This document shows, one piece after another, positions 7,858-16,778 of a stretch of 64,000 nucleotides of DNA. The position numbers were made by a program, and so were the translations under genes. The DNA comes from Sphingomonadaceae bacterium 3R27C6 (GTDB lineage: Bacteria > Pseudomonadota > Alphaproteobacteria > Sphingomonadales > Sphingomonadaceae): NCBI GenBank assembly GCA_005503215.1, contig SCNS01000009.1:1-64000 (forward strand), in the 5' to 3' direction. Numbering within the stretch: the stretch's first letter is position 1; each line of letters starts with the position of its first letter. The notes beneath the pieces were generated by a model. The model had not been told where the DNA came from. It saw nothing but the letters and a program-made list of their open reading frames with translations, and ran no database searches.

Positions 7858-8982
7858 ATGCGTCAGATCGCTGTCCTTCCCTATCGATTCGGCGGACCCG
7901 CGCAGGATGGGCCGACCGAAATCCTGCTGATCACGTCGCGCGAGACGAAGCGTTGGGTGGTGCCAAAGGGCAATCCATTGACCGGTATCACGCGTCACGC
8001 CGCCGCCGCGATCGAGGCCGAGGAGGAGGCGGGGGTGATCGGTGCGGTCTGCCCGACGCCGATCGGCAGCTATGAATATCGGAAGCGCCGCGCTAACGGC
8101 GCGTCGATCATGTATAATGTCGAAGTCTTCCCGCTCGCGGTGACGAACGAGCTCGAAGACTGGAAGGAAATGGACGAACGCGACCGCAAATGGTTCTCGT
8201 TCCGCGACGCCGCGTCGGCGGTCGAGGAACCCGATTTGCAGGCGCTGATCCGCTCGTTCGGCGATGGCGGTTTCCGCGCCGTCGCCCAGCCGCGCGGGGT
8301 CGCCCTCAATGTAGCAGACAAGACAGGGGTTAGCTGGATGTTCGCATGGTTTCAGCGTTTGCTGCCGCGACAGGGAAATTTCTTTGAATTGTTCGAAAGC
8401 CACGCCGCGACGCTCGTTGCCGGGGCGAATGCCTTGTCGCGCATGCTGCAGGGCGGCGAGGGCATGGCCGACCATGTCCAGGAAATCATCGAGCGCGAGC
8501 ATGACGCCGACGCGATCACCCGCGAAGTCCTCCAGACCGTTCGCCGGACGTTCCTGACGCCGTTCGACCGCAGCGCGATCACCGACCTGATCGCCTCGAT
8601 GGACGATGCGATCGACGAGATGCAGAAGACCGCGGGCGCGGTCGACCTGTATGACGTCACCGAATTCGAGCCCGAGATGCGCGACATCGCGGGCATCATC
8701 GTCGACGCCGCGCGCCTGACCGCCGAGGCGCTGCCGCTGCTTCGCAACATCGGCGCCAACGGTCCGCGGCTCCACGAGCTCACCGAGCGGCTGGTGCGGA
8801 TGGAAGGCCACGCCGACGAGATCCATGCCGCCGGGCTGAAGCGCCTGTTCCGCGAGCATGGCGAATCGAACCCGACCCGCTTCCTGATCACGCGCGAACT
8901 CTTCCGCCATCTGGAGCGCGTCACCGACAGCTTCGAGGATGTCGCGAACGAAATCGACGGCCTGGTCATCGACCACGCATAA
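7858..8982 (+). CDS. Nudix hydrolase-DUF47 (PhoU-like Pit accessory) fusion protein
   Basis: A 374-residue two-domain protein. Residues 1 to about 150 form a Nudix domain of the diadenosine/diphosphoinositol polyphosphate hydrolase type (RWVVPKGNP...). The Nudix box keeps Gly38 and the acidic cluster Glu53, Glu56 and Glu57, but two usual box positions are Ile (45 and 52), including the Arg of the REUxEE core. Residues 161-374 form a complete DUF47 domain, the PhoU-like all-helical partner encoded beside Pit transporters. There is no stop between the domains. An internal ATG at codon 161 has its own ribosome-binding site, so a separate DUF47 protein may also be made. The pit gene follows after 15 bases. 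The combination suggests coupling of a polyphosphate- or nucleotide-type signal to phosphate uptake (inference). Confidence 0.85.
   Translation: MRQIAVLPYRFGGPAQDGPTEILLITSRETKRWVVPKGNPLTGITRHAAAAIEAEEEAGVIGAVCPTPIGSYEYRKRRANGASIMYNVEVFPLAVTNELEDWKEMDERDRKWFSFRDAASAVEEPDLQALIRSFGDGGFRAVAQPRGVALNVADKTGVSWMFAWFQRLLPRQGNFFELFESHAATLVAGANALSRMLQGGEGMADHVQEIIEREHDADAITREVLQTVRRTFLTPFDRSAITDLIASMDDAIDEMQKTAGAVDLYDVTEFEPEMRDIAGIIVDAARLTAEALPLLRNIGANGPRLHELTERLVRMEGHADEIHAAGLKRLFREHGESNPTRFLITRELFRHLERVTDSFEDVANEIDGLVIDHA
8325..8340 (+). promoter_or_regulatory. internal ribosome-binding site and ATG at the Nudix/DUF47 junction
   Basis: AGGGG at 8325-8329 lies eight bases before an in-frame ATG at 8338. 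That ATG begins MFAWFQRLLP, where stand-alone DUF47 proteins would be expected to start. It could give a free DUF47 protein of 214 residues besides the fusion. Confidence 0.5.
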
Positions 8983-8997
8983 GCGGGGGCGTCCACC

Positions 8998-10011
8998 ATG
9001 CACGAACTCGCTTTCCCCCTCCTCGTCGGCCTCGTCATCCTCGCGCTGGCGTTCGATTTCCTGAACGGCCTGCACGACGCCGCGAACAGCATCGCGACCG
9101 TCGTCGCGACGCGGCTGCTGCGGCCAGTGCAGGCGGTGCTGTTCGCCGCCTTCTTCAACTTCGCCGCCTATTTCCTGTCGGTCATCTTTCCCGAACTGCA
9201 CAAGGTCGCCGAGACGATCGGCAAGGGGATCATCGACAAGGATCTGGTGACCCCCGCGGTCGTCTTCGGCGCGCTCGTCGGCGCGATGTTCTGGAACGTC
9301 GTCACCTGGCTGAAGGGGATTCCTTCGTCGTCGAGCCACGCGCTGGTCGGCGGGATCGTCGGCGCGGGCGTCGCGCATGCGGGGTTCGAGGGGATCGAGT
9401 GGACGGGCCTTAACAAGACCGTCATCGCGATCTTCCTGTCGCCTTTGCTCGGCATGATGCTCGCGATGCTCGTGATGCTGGTCAGCAGCTGGGCGCTCCG
9501 TCGGTCGACCGCCAGCTTCGCCGAGAAGACCTTCCGCCACCTCCACCTCTTTTCGTCCGCCGCTTATTCGATCAGCCACGGGCTGAACGACGCGCAAAAG
9601 ACGATGGGGATCATCACCGTGCTCCTCTATTCGACCGGCTATCTCGGCGGCGAATTCCATGTGCCGCACTGGGTGGCGTTCAGCTGCTACATCGCGATCG
9701 CGCTCGGCACGCTGTCGGGCGGGTGGAAGATCATCGAGACGATGGGCGGGCGCATCACCAAGCTGTCGCATCATCAGGGCTTCGCTGCCTCGACCGGCGG
9801 CTCGATCATGGTGTTCACCGCCAGCTTGCTCGGCATCCCGGTGTCGACGACGCACACGATCACCGGCAGCATCATCGGCGCCGGCGTTGCGCGCCGGACG
9901 ACCGCGGTGCGCTGGGGCGTCGCGGGCAATGTCGTCGCGGCGTGGTTCATCACCATTCCGGCGAGCGCGCTGGTTGCGGCGGCGTTCTATGGAATTACCC
10001 GCCTGTTCTGA
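8998..10011 (+). CDS. pit: inorganic phosphate transporter, Pit family
   Basis: Inner-membrane low-affinity phosphate (metal-phosphate) symporter of 337 residues. It has the duplicated Pit signature: NGLHDAANSIATVV at about residues 23-36 and HGLNDAQKTMG in the second half, each in a membrane segment, within roughly ten hydrophobic helices. The single-domain length fits bacterial Pit proteins paired with a separate DUF47 partner, which here is the second half of the preceding fusion. The 15-base gap and shared orientation indicate one operon behind the Pho-box-like repeats. No pst or phoBR genes are in the window. Confidence 0.95.
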   Translation: MHELAFPLLVGLVILALAFDFLNGLHDAANSIATVVATRLLRPVQAVLFAAFFNFAAYFLSVIFPELHKVAETIGKGIIDKDLVTPAVVFGALVGAMFWNVVTWLKGIPSSSSHALVGGIVGAGVAHAGFEGIEWTGLNKTVIAIFLSPLLGMMLAMLVMLVSSWALRRSTASFAEKTFRHLHLFSSAAYSISHGLNDAQKTMGIITVLLYSTGYLGGEFHVPHWVAFSCYIAIALGTLSGGWKIIETMGGRITKLSHHQGFAASTGGSIMVFTASLLGIPVSTTHTITGSIIGAGVARRTTAVRWGVAGNVVAAWFITIPASALVAAAFYGITRLF

Positions 10012-10081
10012 ACCGGATGGGGTTGCGTTTGAATGGGAACGTAATAAGAACATTCCTCGACGATGATGAGGAGTGCGTTCG

Positions 10082-10543
10082 ATGGCCGGCGATTTCGATT
10101 TCCAGATTGGCAGCTGGCAGGTGCGGCACCGCCGCCTGAAAGAGCGGCTTGCGGGCTGCGCCGAATGGGAAGAGTTCGACGGCACCTCGGACATGCGCCC
10201 GATCCTCGGCGGCAACGGCAATGTCGAGGATAATCTCCTGAACATATCCAGCGGAACCTACCGCGCGATCGCGCTGCGATCCTATGACGCGGCGCAAGGC
10301 AGCTGGGCGATATGGTGGCTCGATGCGCGCAGCCCGCATGCGCTCGACGTCCCGGTTATTGGCCGGTTCGAGGATGGGGTCGGCCATTTCTATGCCGACG
10401 ATATGCTCGATGGCCAGCCGATCCGCCTGCGCTTCATCTGGAGCCGCACCGATAGCCCGTCGCCGCGCTGGGAGCAGGCGATGTCGGCTGATGGCGGTGA
10501 AAGCTGGGAGGTGAACTGGACGATGGATTTTACCCGGGCATAG
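10082..10543 (+). CDS. DUF1579-like lipocalin-fold protein
   Basis: A 153-residue protein. It begins MAGDFDFQIGSWQVRHRRLK, the 'FDFQIGSW' opening seen in DUF1579-type proteins, and is rich in Trp and Tyr in a beta-barrel-like pattern. No signal peptide. Ribosome-binding site GAGGAG at 10067-10072 favours ATG 10082 over a GTG at 10073. Function is unknown; related proteins are thought to bind small ligands. It follows pit by 70 bases, so it may be transcribed from the phosphate promoter or its own. It is tail to tail with the DUF4403 gene, two bases apart. Confidence 0.65.
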   Translation: MAGDFDFQIGSWQVRHRRLKERLAGCAEWEEFDGTSDMRPILGGNGNVEDNLLNISSGTYRAIALRSYDAAQGSWAIWWLDARSPHALDVPVIGRFEDGVGHFYADDMLDGQPIRLRFIWSRTDSPSPRWEQAMSADGGESWEVNWTMDFTRA

Positions 10544-10545
10544 CT

Positions 10546-12018
10546 TCAGCGCGCCGGGCGGTAATCGACGCTGGCGCTGCCGACCATCCGCACCGGCAGA
10601 TAGAGGCCATTGCCATAAGCCTTGATCTCGCCGGTCTCGAAGCTGTCGACGCGGGTGCGAATGACGAAGGCACCCTCGCGCCGCCGATCGACCGCGCGTT
10701 TGATCTTGCCTTGCAGCTTGGCGAGGTCGTTCGTGAAATTCTGCGTCAAAGCCTCGGCAATCAGCGGCGCGAAACCCTCGTTGCGGCCGAGCAGGATGAG
10801 CAGGTCGCCGCCGACGCCGTCGGTGTCGCCATTGATGACGAGGTCGGTGAAATGAACCTCGGCCGATCCCGGCTTGTTGGCCGGGATGGCGGTCATCCAG
10901 ATGCGCCCGCGCGTCGGCGCGCCCGATCGCATATCCAGCTTCGCCTCCACGTCCACGCCCACCGCGACCCGGCCGCCCTCCGCGCCGTAGATCGTCGACT
11001 TGCCGAATTTGACCATCATCGAGCCGAGTTTCGGCAGCACGAACGGCCGTTTCGACCGTTTGGCGAGCGCGCGGTCGACGACGGGCTGGAGCTGCGCATA
11101 GTCGGCGATTACCGGCACGCGCACGTCGAGATGCGGTTTGGGGATTTCGCGGACCAGCCGCGGCAGCGGGGTGGGCGCAGGGTCGACGGGCCGCCCCGAG
11201 ACAAAGGTTTCCGTAATGGCCTCGAGCCCGAGATTGAGGTTCAAGCGCTGCCCGTCGATCCGGTAGCCGCCGTAGAGGATGCGCTGCGGCGTGACGCGCA
11301 TCCACACCGGCGGGTTCTCGCGGTTGAGTTCGAGCGATGTGAAGCTCTGCCGCCACACGTCGGCCGCCTGCTTGCGGATGTCGATCTTGGCGATCTCGCG
11401 CGTCACTTCACGCTCGACGCTCGCCACGACGGGCTTCAGCTTCGCGTCGGCCTGATCGGTGAAGGTGATCCGGCGCCCGAGGAAATCGATGCCCGGCGCC
11501 TTCGTCCAGCCATAGCTGATGCGCGCCTTGCCCTCTGTGCGCCAGTCGGGGGTGAGTTCGATGCGAATCCGCGCGTGCGCCATCGCCGCGCCCGTCGCGG
11601 TCTCGCCCTTCAGCACCCCACCCACGTCGCGCGCGGCGATCGTTGCCCGAAGCGGCACGTCGACGACGATCTCGGCGCCTTCGCCGCGCAGCCGCAGCGG
11701 CCCGCGCGTCACCTGCCCGATGATCGTGCAGGCGATCGGCGGCGTTACCTTGACCTTCTTGCCGAACAGCTTGACCCGCTGCGGCTGGACGCAGGCGCGC
11801 TCGCGCTGGTTGATCGTCCACAGCGTCTTTGGCACCGCGCGTTCGAGCGCTTGCTTGAGCGACGCGGTGTTGGCGTTGATCGGCACTGCGATCAGCGACC
11901 TTTGTGTGGGGGAGGGCGCCTTGTCGGTCGCGCGCGGCGGCGCTTCGACCTCGGTCTGACGGTCGCAACCCGTGAGCGATCCGATCAATAGCAGTGCGGC
12001 AAAAGCCCTGACATGCAT
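10546..12018 (-). CDS. DUF4403 family lipoprotein
   Basis: Predicted periplasmic or outer-membrane-anchored lipoprotein of 490 residues. The signal peptide ends in the lipobox SLTGC, with lipid-modified Cys18; this supports ATG 12018 over an upstream start. The mature protein has the repeated TULIP-like features of DUF4403: an alternating beta/amphipathic pattern with two similar halves. Members are often found beside cell-envelope genes; no biochemical role is established. A weak -10-like AT-rich stretch lies between its start and the rimO stop at 12086. Confidence 0.8.
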   Translation of the reverse strand: MHVRAFAALLLIGSLTGCDRQTEVEAPPRATDKAPSPTQRSLIAVPINANTASLKQALERAVPKTLWTINQRERACVQPQRVKLFGKKVKVTPPIACTIIGQVTRGPLRLRGEGAEIVVDVPLRATIAARDVGGVLKGETATGAAMAHARIRIELTPDWRTEGKARISYGWTKAPGIDFLGRRITFTDQADAKLKPVVASVEREVTREIAKIDIRKQAADVWRQSFTSLELNRENPPVWMRVTPQRILYGGYRIDGQRLNLNLGLEAITETFVSGRPVDPAPTPLPRLVREIPKPHLDVRVPVIADYAQLQPVVDRALAKRSKRPFVLPKLGSMMVKFGKSTIYGAEGGRVAVGVDVEAKLDMRSGAPTRGRIWMTAIPANKPGSAEVHFTDLVINGDTDGVGGDLLILLGRNEGFAPLIAEALTQNFTNDLAKLQGKIKRAVDRRREGAFVIRTRVDSFETGEIKAYGNGLYLPVRMVGSASVDYRPAR

Positions 12019-12085
12019 AGGTACGGCCCCTGTTCGATGTTCTCTAGGTAACATCGAACAGTAAATACCGTTCCAATATTATGCC

Positions 12086-13456
12086 TTAGCTCGCAACGAC
12101 CCCAAACAGATCATGCTCGTCAGCGTCCTCGATTTCGACGTCGACGATATCGCCGGCTTTTAGCGTCACCGCGACATCGCGGAGGTAGACGTGGCCGTCG
12201 ATCTCGGGCGCGTCGGCTTGTGAGCGGCCGGTCGCGCCGATGCTGCCGTCTTCATCCGCTTCGCCGACTTCGTCGATGATCACGGGCAGCGTGCGGCCGA
12301 TCTTGGCTTCGAGCTTCGCGGCGCTGATCGCGGCAGTCTTGGCCATGATGCGCTGGTAGCGGTCTTCCTTGACCTCTTCGGGCACCTGATCGGCCAGCGC
12401 ATTCGCCTGCGCGCCCGCGACGGGTTCGAAGCGGAAGGCGCCGACGCGGTCGAGCTGGGCTTCGTCGAGCCAGTCGAGGAGATACTGGAAATCGGCTTCG
12501 GTTTCGCCGGGGAAGCCGACGACGAAGCTCGAGCGGATCGAAATGTCGGGGGCGACCTGGCGCCAGCTCTTCAGCCGTTCGAGCACCTTCGCCTCGTTCG
12601 CGGGGCGCTTCATGCGCTTGAGGACGCTCGGGCTCGCGTGCTGGAAGGGGATGTCCAGATAAGGCGTCAGCAGCCCCTCGGCCATCAACGGAATCACCGC
12701 GTCGACGTGCGGATAGGGGTAGACATAGTGGAGGCGTACCCACGGGGCGTTGCCTTCGCTGGTGCGAAGTTGGCCGAGTTCGCGCGCGAGGTCGGTCATG
12801 TGCGCGCGCACTTCGCGGCCGTGCCACTGGCGCGGATCGTGACGGATGTCGACGCCGTACGCCGAGGTGTCCTGGCTGATCACCAGCAGTTCCTTGGTGC
12901 CCGCGGCGACGAGCTTTTCGGCCTCGCGCAGCACCGCGTCGATGCGGCGGCTGACGAGTTTGCCGCGGAGATCAGGGATGATGCAGAAGGAGCAGCTGTG
13001 GTTGCAGCCTTCGCTGATCTTCAGATAGCTGTAGTGGCGCGGAGTGAGCTTCAGCCCGCCTTCGGGGACGAGATCGATGAAGGGGCCCTGCGTCGGCGGC
13101 GCGGCGTCGTGGACCGCGTCGACGACCTGCTCATATTGATGCGCGCCGGTGACCGCGAGCACGTTCGGGAAGCGCGCGCGGATGACCTCGGCCTCATTGC
13201 CCATGCAGCCGGTGACGATGACGCGGCCATTCTCGGCCATCGCCTCGCCGATCGCCTCGAGGCTTTCTTCCTTCGCCGAGTCGAGGAAGCCGCAGGTGTT
13301 GACGAGCACAACGTCGGCGCCCGCATAGTCGGGCGACAGGCCGTAGCCGTCGGCGCGGAGCTTGGTCAGAATCCGTTCGCTGTCGACGAGCGCCTTGGGG
13401 CAGCCGAGCGAAACCATGCCGACCTTCGGCTGGGTGGGGAGGGTTTTGACTGTCAT
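12086..13456 (-). CDS. rimO: ribosomal protein S12 methylthiotransferase
   Basis: Radical-SAM enzyme that adds a methylthio group to the conserved Asp of ribosomal protein S12. The 456-residue protein has three parts. The N-terminal UPF0004 domain holds the auxiliary cluster ligands Cys19 ([12 protein letters not shown]), Cys55 and Cys84. The radical-SAM core holds Cys151-x3-Cys155-x2-Cys158 (CNHSCSFC). The C-terminal TRAM domain includes [17 protein letters not shown]. The [12 protein letters not shown] start and the ending distinguish RimO from the tRNA enzyme MiaB. It is preceded on the same strand by an esterase gene 20 bases upstream, so they may be co-transcribed. Confidence 0.95.
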   Translation of the reverse strand: MTVKTLPTQPKVGMVSLGCPKALVDSERILTKLRADGYGLSPDYAGADVVLVNTCGFLDSAKEESLEAIGEAMAENGRVIVTGCMGNEAEVIRARFPNVLAVTGAHQYEQVVDAVHDAAPPTQGPFIDLVPEGGLKLTPRHYSYLKISEGCNHSCSFCIIPDLRGKLVSRRIDAVLREAEKLVAAGTKELLVISQDTSAYGVDIRHDPRQWHGREVRAHMTDLARELGQLRTSEGNAPWVRLHYVYPYPHVDAVIPLMAEGLLTPYLDIPFQHASPSVLKRMKRPANEAKVLERLKSWRQVAPDISIRSSFVVGFPGETEADFQYLLDWLDEAQLDRVGAFRFEPVAGAQANALADQVPEEVKEDRYQRIMAKTAAISAAKLEAKIGRTLPVIIDEVGEADEDGSIGATGRSQADAPEIDGHVYLRDVAVTLKAGDIVDVEIEDADEHDLFGVVAS

Positions 13457-13475
13457 GATTGGCGGCGCCCCTAGT

Positions 13476-14195
13476 CTATTTTTCGGGGTTTGTCACGCCT
13501 GCCAATGTGTCGGCGACGATTCGCCACACGCGCGGGTTGATGCCGAGGCCCAGATGCGTGCTGTCGACTTTGATGTTCCGCGCCTGCGGGTTGTAGATGT
13601 CGACCGCGATGTCGGGCCCGACGATGCCGTCGCGATCGGAGTAGATGACAGTGAGCGGCTGCGTCAGTCCTTTGAGGTTTCGCGCATGTATCTCGCGCTC
13701 GATCGCGTCGAAGTCGCGGCCAGCGAAGCGCAGGGCGAGCGCGGTATATTTGGGGCCGCCGATGATCGGCGTGCCCATCGTGATAATCTCGCGGACGAGG
13801 TGCGGGTAAGCGCGCGCGGTTTCGCGGGCGATGACGCCGCCGAGGCTCCAGCCGATCAGGGTGAGCGGGGCGCCGTCGGCCTTCACCCATTCGGCGGCCT
13901 GCGCCGCGAAGCGTTCGACGTCGGCGGCGACGCGGCCCTGGTTGCGGCCCATGCCCCAGTCGCGGACATGATAGCCGAGGTGGCGGAGATAGACTTCCAG
14001 GGGCCGCATCGAAAGTTCGCTTGCGCCATAGCCGGGGAGGAGGGCGACCGGGCGCCCGTCGCCGCGCGGCGCGCCGATCAAGTGATAGCCCGATAGGCCG
14101 TAGCGCAGCATGTCGAGCGGCAGCGCGAGCTCGCCGAGCGTCGCAAGCCGGCTCGGCGGCTTCAAGTCCGTGGGAAGCGGTGTGTCGCGGGGCAT
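13476..14195 (-). CDS. alpha/beta hydrolase (esterase/lipase-like)
   Basis: A 239-residue alpha/beta hydrolase. The nucleophile elbow GWSLGG places Ser at residue 117. An early PGYGAS segment near 54-59 supplies the oxyanion region, and THLGL near the C-terminus contains the likely His. It resembles PGAP1/lipase class 2-type small lipases. No signal peptide is visible, so it is probably cytosolic. Substrate unknown. It lies upstream of rimO on the same strand and is divergent from the DUF423 gene at 14261. Confidence 0.75.
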   Translation of the reverse strand: MPRDTPLPTDLKPPSRLATLGELALPLDMLRYGLSGYHLIGAPRGDGRPVALLPGYGASELSMRPLEVYLRHLGYHVRDWGMGRNQGRVAADVERFAAQAAEWVKADGAPLTLIGWSLGGVIARETARAYPHLVREIITMGTPIIGGPKYTALALRFAGRDFDAIEREIHARNLKGLTQPLTVIYSDRDGIVGPDIAVDIYNPQARNIKVDSTHLGLGINPRVWRIVADTLAGVTNPEK

Positions 14196-14260
14196 CGCCT
14201 TCTTGCTCCTGTCGCCCTATAGCTCGCCGCATCGGCACGGCATTGCAAGGGTGGTGAAGC

Positions 14261-14587
14261 ATGATTGGCGTATTTGCGGCGATTTCGGCGGCAGTGGCGG
14301 TGGCGGCGGGCGCGTTCGGCGCGCATGGCGCGGCGGGGCCGCAGGAGGCCGAATGGCTGCGCACCGGCGGGCTGTATCAGCTGATCCACGCGGTCGCGGC
14401 GATCGCGATCATGGGCACCGCGCGCGGACCGGCGATCATGCTGCTCGTCGGCGCGGCGCTGTTCGCCGCCACCCTCTATGCGATGGCGCTCGGCGGGCCG
14501 CGGTGGCTCGGCGCGGTGACGCCGATCGGCGGGACGCTGCTGATTATCGGCTGGCTCTGGGCCGGCTGGCTTTACTGGCGCGGTTAA
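14261..14587 (+). CDS. DUF423 small integral membrane protein (YgdD family)
   Basis: A 108-residue protein with four predicted transmembrane helices and the DUF423 signature GAFGAHG near residue 20 followed by W-x-T-G-x-x-YQ and a second-helix His. These inner-membrane proteins are widespread and their role is unknown. The stop codon overlaps that of the convergent K+ channel gene by four bases. Confidence 0.9.
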   Translation: MIGVFAAISAAVAVAAGAFGAHGAAGPQEAEWLRTGGLYQLIHAVAAIAIMGTARGPAIMLLVGAALFAATLYAMALGGPRWLGAVTPIGGTLLIIGWLWAGWLYWRG

Positions 14588-15639
14588 CCGGCTTCGCACG
14601 TCTCGCAGTTGACGACCTCGACGATCATGTCGCCGGCCTGCAGCTTGCTCGCTTCGTCTTCCCAGAAACCATAAGGCTTGCCGGCGCGATAGATGCGCAT
14701 GCCGCGCCCGCCGCTCGCGAGCCGGTCGAGGCTGCCGCCGATTTCCTCGCTTCGGACCGGGCGTTCGCGCAGCTGTACCTTGCCGCCGATCGCGGCGAGG
14801 TCGGCCATATAGTCGGCGACATGCTCGCCCTGTGCCGATCCGGCGAGGAGCAGACCGGTGAAGCTGACGGGGTTGATAACGTTCGTCGCCCCCGCCTGCC
14901 GCGCGAGCAGCTCATTGTCCTGCGCGCGGATGACGACGCTGATCGGCACATTCGGGGCGAGATGACGGACGGTGAGCACGATGAGGATCGAACTGTCGTC
15001 GCGTCCCGCCGAAACAAGGACCGTGTGCGCCTTCGCGATCTGTACGTCGATCAGCGTGTCGTCGTTCGACGCGTCACCCTGGAGCACGTTGCAACCCGCC
15101 GCCTCGGCCGCCTGGATGCGCGGGCCCGACTGGTCGATCACGACGATGCACGCGGGGTCGGTGCCGCGCGCGATGAGTTCACGAACCGCCTCGGCGCCGC
15201 TGGTGCCGTAACCGAGCACGACATAATGATTGGTGAGCTTTGCCTGGATGCGGGCCATACGCCATTTTTCCCATGTGCGCTTGAGGACGAAATTATAGGC
15301 GGTGCCGACGAAAATGAAGAGCACCATGATGCGGATCGGGGTGACGATCACCGCCTCGATCAGCCGCGAGCGGTCGGACACCGGCGCGATGTCGCCAAAA
15401 CCCGTCGTGGTGACCGAAATCATCGTGAAATAGACGACGTCGAGGAAGCTGATCTGGCCGTCGTGGCTGTCCTTCAGCCCCGCGCGGTCGACCCAGTGGA
15501 CGAGCACGACAATCGCGATCAGGAGGAAGGCGACGCCGAGCCGCGTGATAACGTCGGCCCAGATCGGCCAGTTGCTCGCGCGCTTTAGCGGGCGAAAGAT
15601 GTGCGGCATTTTCAGCTTGTCGGAAGGCCGACGGCTCAT
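14584..15639 (-). CDS. two-TM potassium channel with RCK (TrkA-N) domain
   Basis: Predicted inner-membrane K+ channel of 351 residues, similar to MthK/YugO-type channels. The first helix is at about 32-50, the pore helix and selectivity filter TTTGFGD at 77-83, and the second helix at about 95-118. The cytoplasmic RCK domain begins with the nucleotide-binding loop GYGTSG at 143-148 and ends in a C-terminal TrkA-C-like part closing with a CETC motif. The ATG at 15639 overlaps the stop of the upstream LytM-domain gene (ATGA), so the two are translationally coupled. ATG is used rather than the longer open frame, which reads through the upstream gene. Confidence 0.9.
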   Translation of the reverse strand: MSRRPSDKLKMPHIFRPLKRASNWPIWADVITRLGVAFLLIAIVVLVHWVDRAGLKDSHDGQISFLDVVYFTMISVTTTGFGDIAPVSDRSRLIEAVIVTPIRIMVLFIFVGTAYNFVLKRTWEKWRMARIQAKLTNHYVVLGYGTSGAEAVRELIARGTDPACIVVIDQSGPRIQAAEAAGCNVLQGDASNDDTLIDVQIAKAHTVLVSAGRDDSSILIVLTVRHLAPNVPISVVIRAQDNELLARQAGATNVINPVSFTGLLLAGSAQGEHVADYMADLAAIGGKVQLRERPVRSEEIGGSLDRLASGGRGMRIYRAGKPYGFWEDEASKLQAGDMIVEVVNCETCEAG

Positions 15640-16688
15640 CGGGGCGGCAACTGCTTCATCGGATCGACTGGTATGCGATTTTTGCGCAGCTGGAAATGGA
15701 GTTGCGACGTCTGCACCTGACCCGTCGCCCCGGCGCGGCCGATGACGTCGCCCATGCGAACGCTCTGGCCGCGTTTGACGTCGATCCGGCCCGCATGGCC
15801 ATAGGCGCTGACCCAGCCGCCGCCATGGTTGATCAGGATCAGCCCGCCATAGATGCCGACCTGGTCGCCGGCATAGGCGACGACGCCGCCAGCGGTCGCG
15901 CGGATCGGGGTGCCCGCCGCGGCGGCGATGTTGATGCCGTCGCTGACCCTGCCCGGCGCGATCGGACCGAAGCGCGCGAGGATCGGCCCATTGAGCGGCC
16001 ATTCGAAGCGGCCGACGAAATAGGCGGGCTCGGCGATCGCGGTGGTGACCGGCGGGCGCGGGGCGGCGCTGCCAGCGGTTGGCCGGGCTGCCTCGGCGAG
16101 CGCGGGCTGGCTGCCGGTCAGGATGTCGTCGATGTTGAGGCGGAAGGCGGCGGCGCGCGCGTCGATATCGACCGGACCGCGCGGAACGGGACGCGCGTCG
16201 GAGGGCAGGCGCAGGCGCTGGCCGACGCGCAATATATAGGGGTCGGTGAGGGCATTGATCGTGATGATCTCGCCCCAATCGACGCCATAGGCCGCGGCGA
16301 TGCCGATCCCCGTCTCGCCCGCGCCGACGCGATGATAAAGGCCGGCGGGGACACTAAGCTCCTGCCCGAAGCGGAGCGTATAGGGCGGCGCGAGATCATT
16401 CTCGATCGCGAGCGCCTCGGACCCCGCGCCAGTCATCTCACCGACCGCGCGGAGCGTGTCGCCGGGGCGGACCGAATAGACGCCCGCGTTCACGCGGACC
16501 GCGTTGGTTGTGACCGATTTGAGCGTCCAGGTTGGGCGTTCATAGACGTCCAAGGCTTCGCCGAGCGAGCGGCGTTCAAAGTCCGGCGCCGGAGCGGGCC
16601 GCGATGGCGGTGCGGGTGTCGCCGGAATGCAACCGGCGAGCGATGCGGCGCACAAAAAGGCCGCGATATGATGTCTGAAATCCCCCAT
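15636..16688 (-). CDS. nlpD: NlpD-like LysM/LytM (M23) lipoprotein, probably catalytically inactive
   Basis: Predicted outer-membrane lipoprotein of 350 residues (lipobox SLAGC, Cys20). Two LysM peptidoglycan-binding modules lie at about 71-114 and 119-162, followed by a linker and a LytM domain at about 235-348. The M23 metal site is degraded: the usual HxxxD is S249...N253, and the usual HxH is Q329-L-H331. This pattern is known from NlpD and EnvC, which activate cell-wall amidases instead of cutting peptidoglycan. Synteny agrees: surE lies 90 bases upstream, as in surE-nlpD of proteobacteria, although pcm is absent. The gene symbol is by function and synteny, moderately sure. Confidence 0.8.
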   Translation of the reverse strand: MGDFRHHIAAFLCAASLAGCIPATPAPPSRPAPAPDFERRSLGEALDVYERPTWTLKSVTTNAVRVNAGVYSVRPGDTLRAVGEMTGAGSEALAIENDLAPPYTLRFGQELSVPAGLYHRVGAGETGIGIAAAYGVDWGEIITINALTDPYILRVGQRLRLPSDARPVPRGPVDIDARAAAFRLNIDDILTGSQPALAEAARPTAGSAAPRPPVTTAIAEPAYFVGRFEWPLNGPILARFGPIAPGRVSDGINIAAAAGTPIRATAGGVVAYAGDQVGIYGGLILINHGGGWVSAYGHAGRIDVKRGQSVRMGDVIGRAGATGQVQTSQLHFQLRKNRIPVDPMKQLPPR

Positions 16689-16778
16689 GCGCTCCCTTTG
16701 CCAAAGCAAAGCGGCGGTGGCTACATTTCTGTCTCGTTACGACACGGAATTTCCCGAGGGCCGGGGGAGTTGAGCCTA

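Noticed and set aside
7699..10245. 848-codon frame opposite the Nudix-DUF47 and pit genes
   Set aside because: Shadow of two well-supported genes; no recognisable domains.
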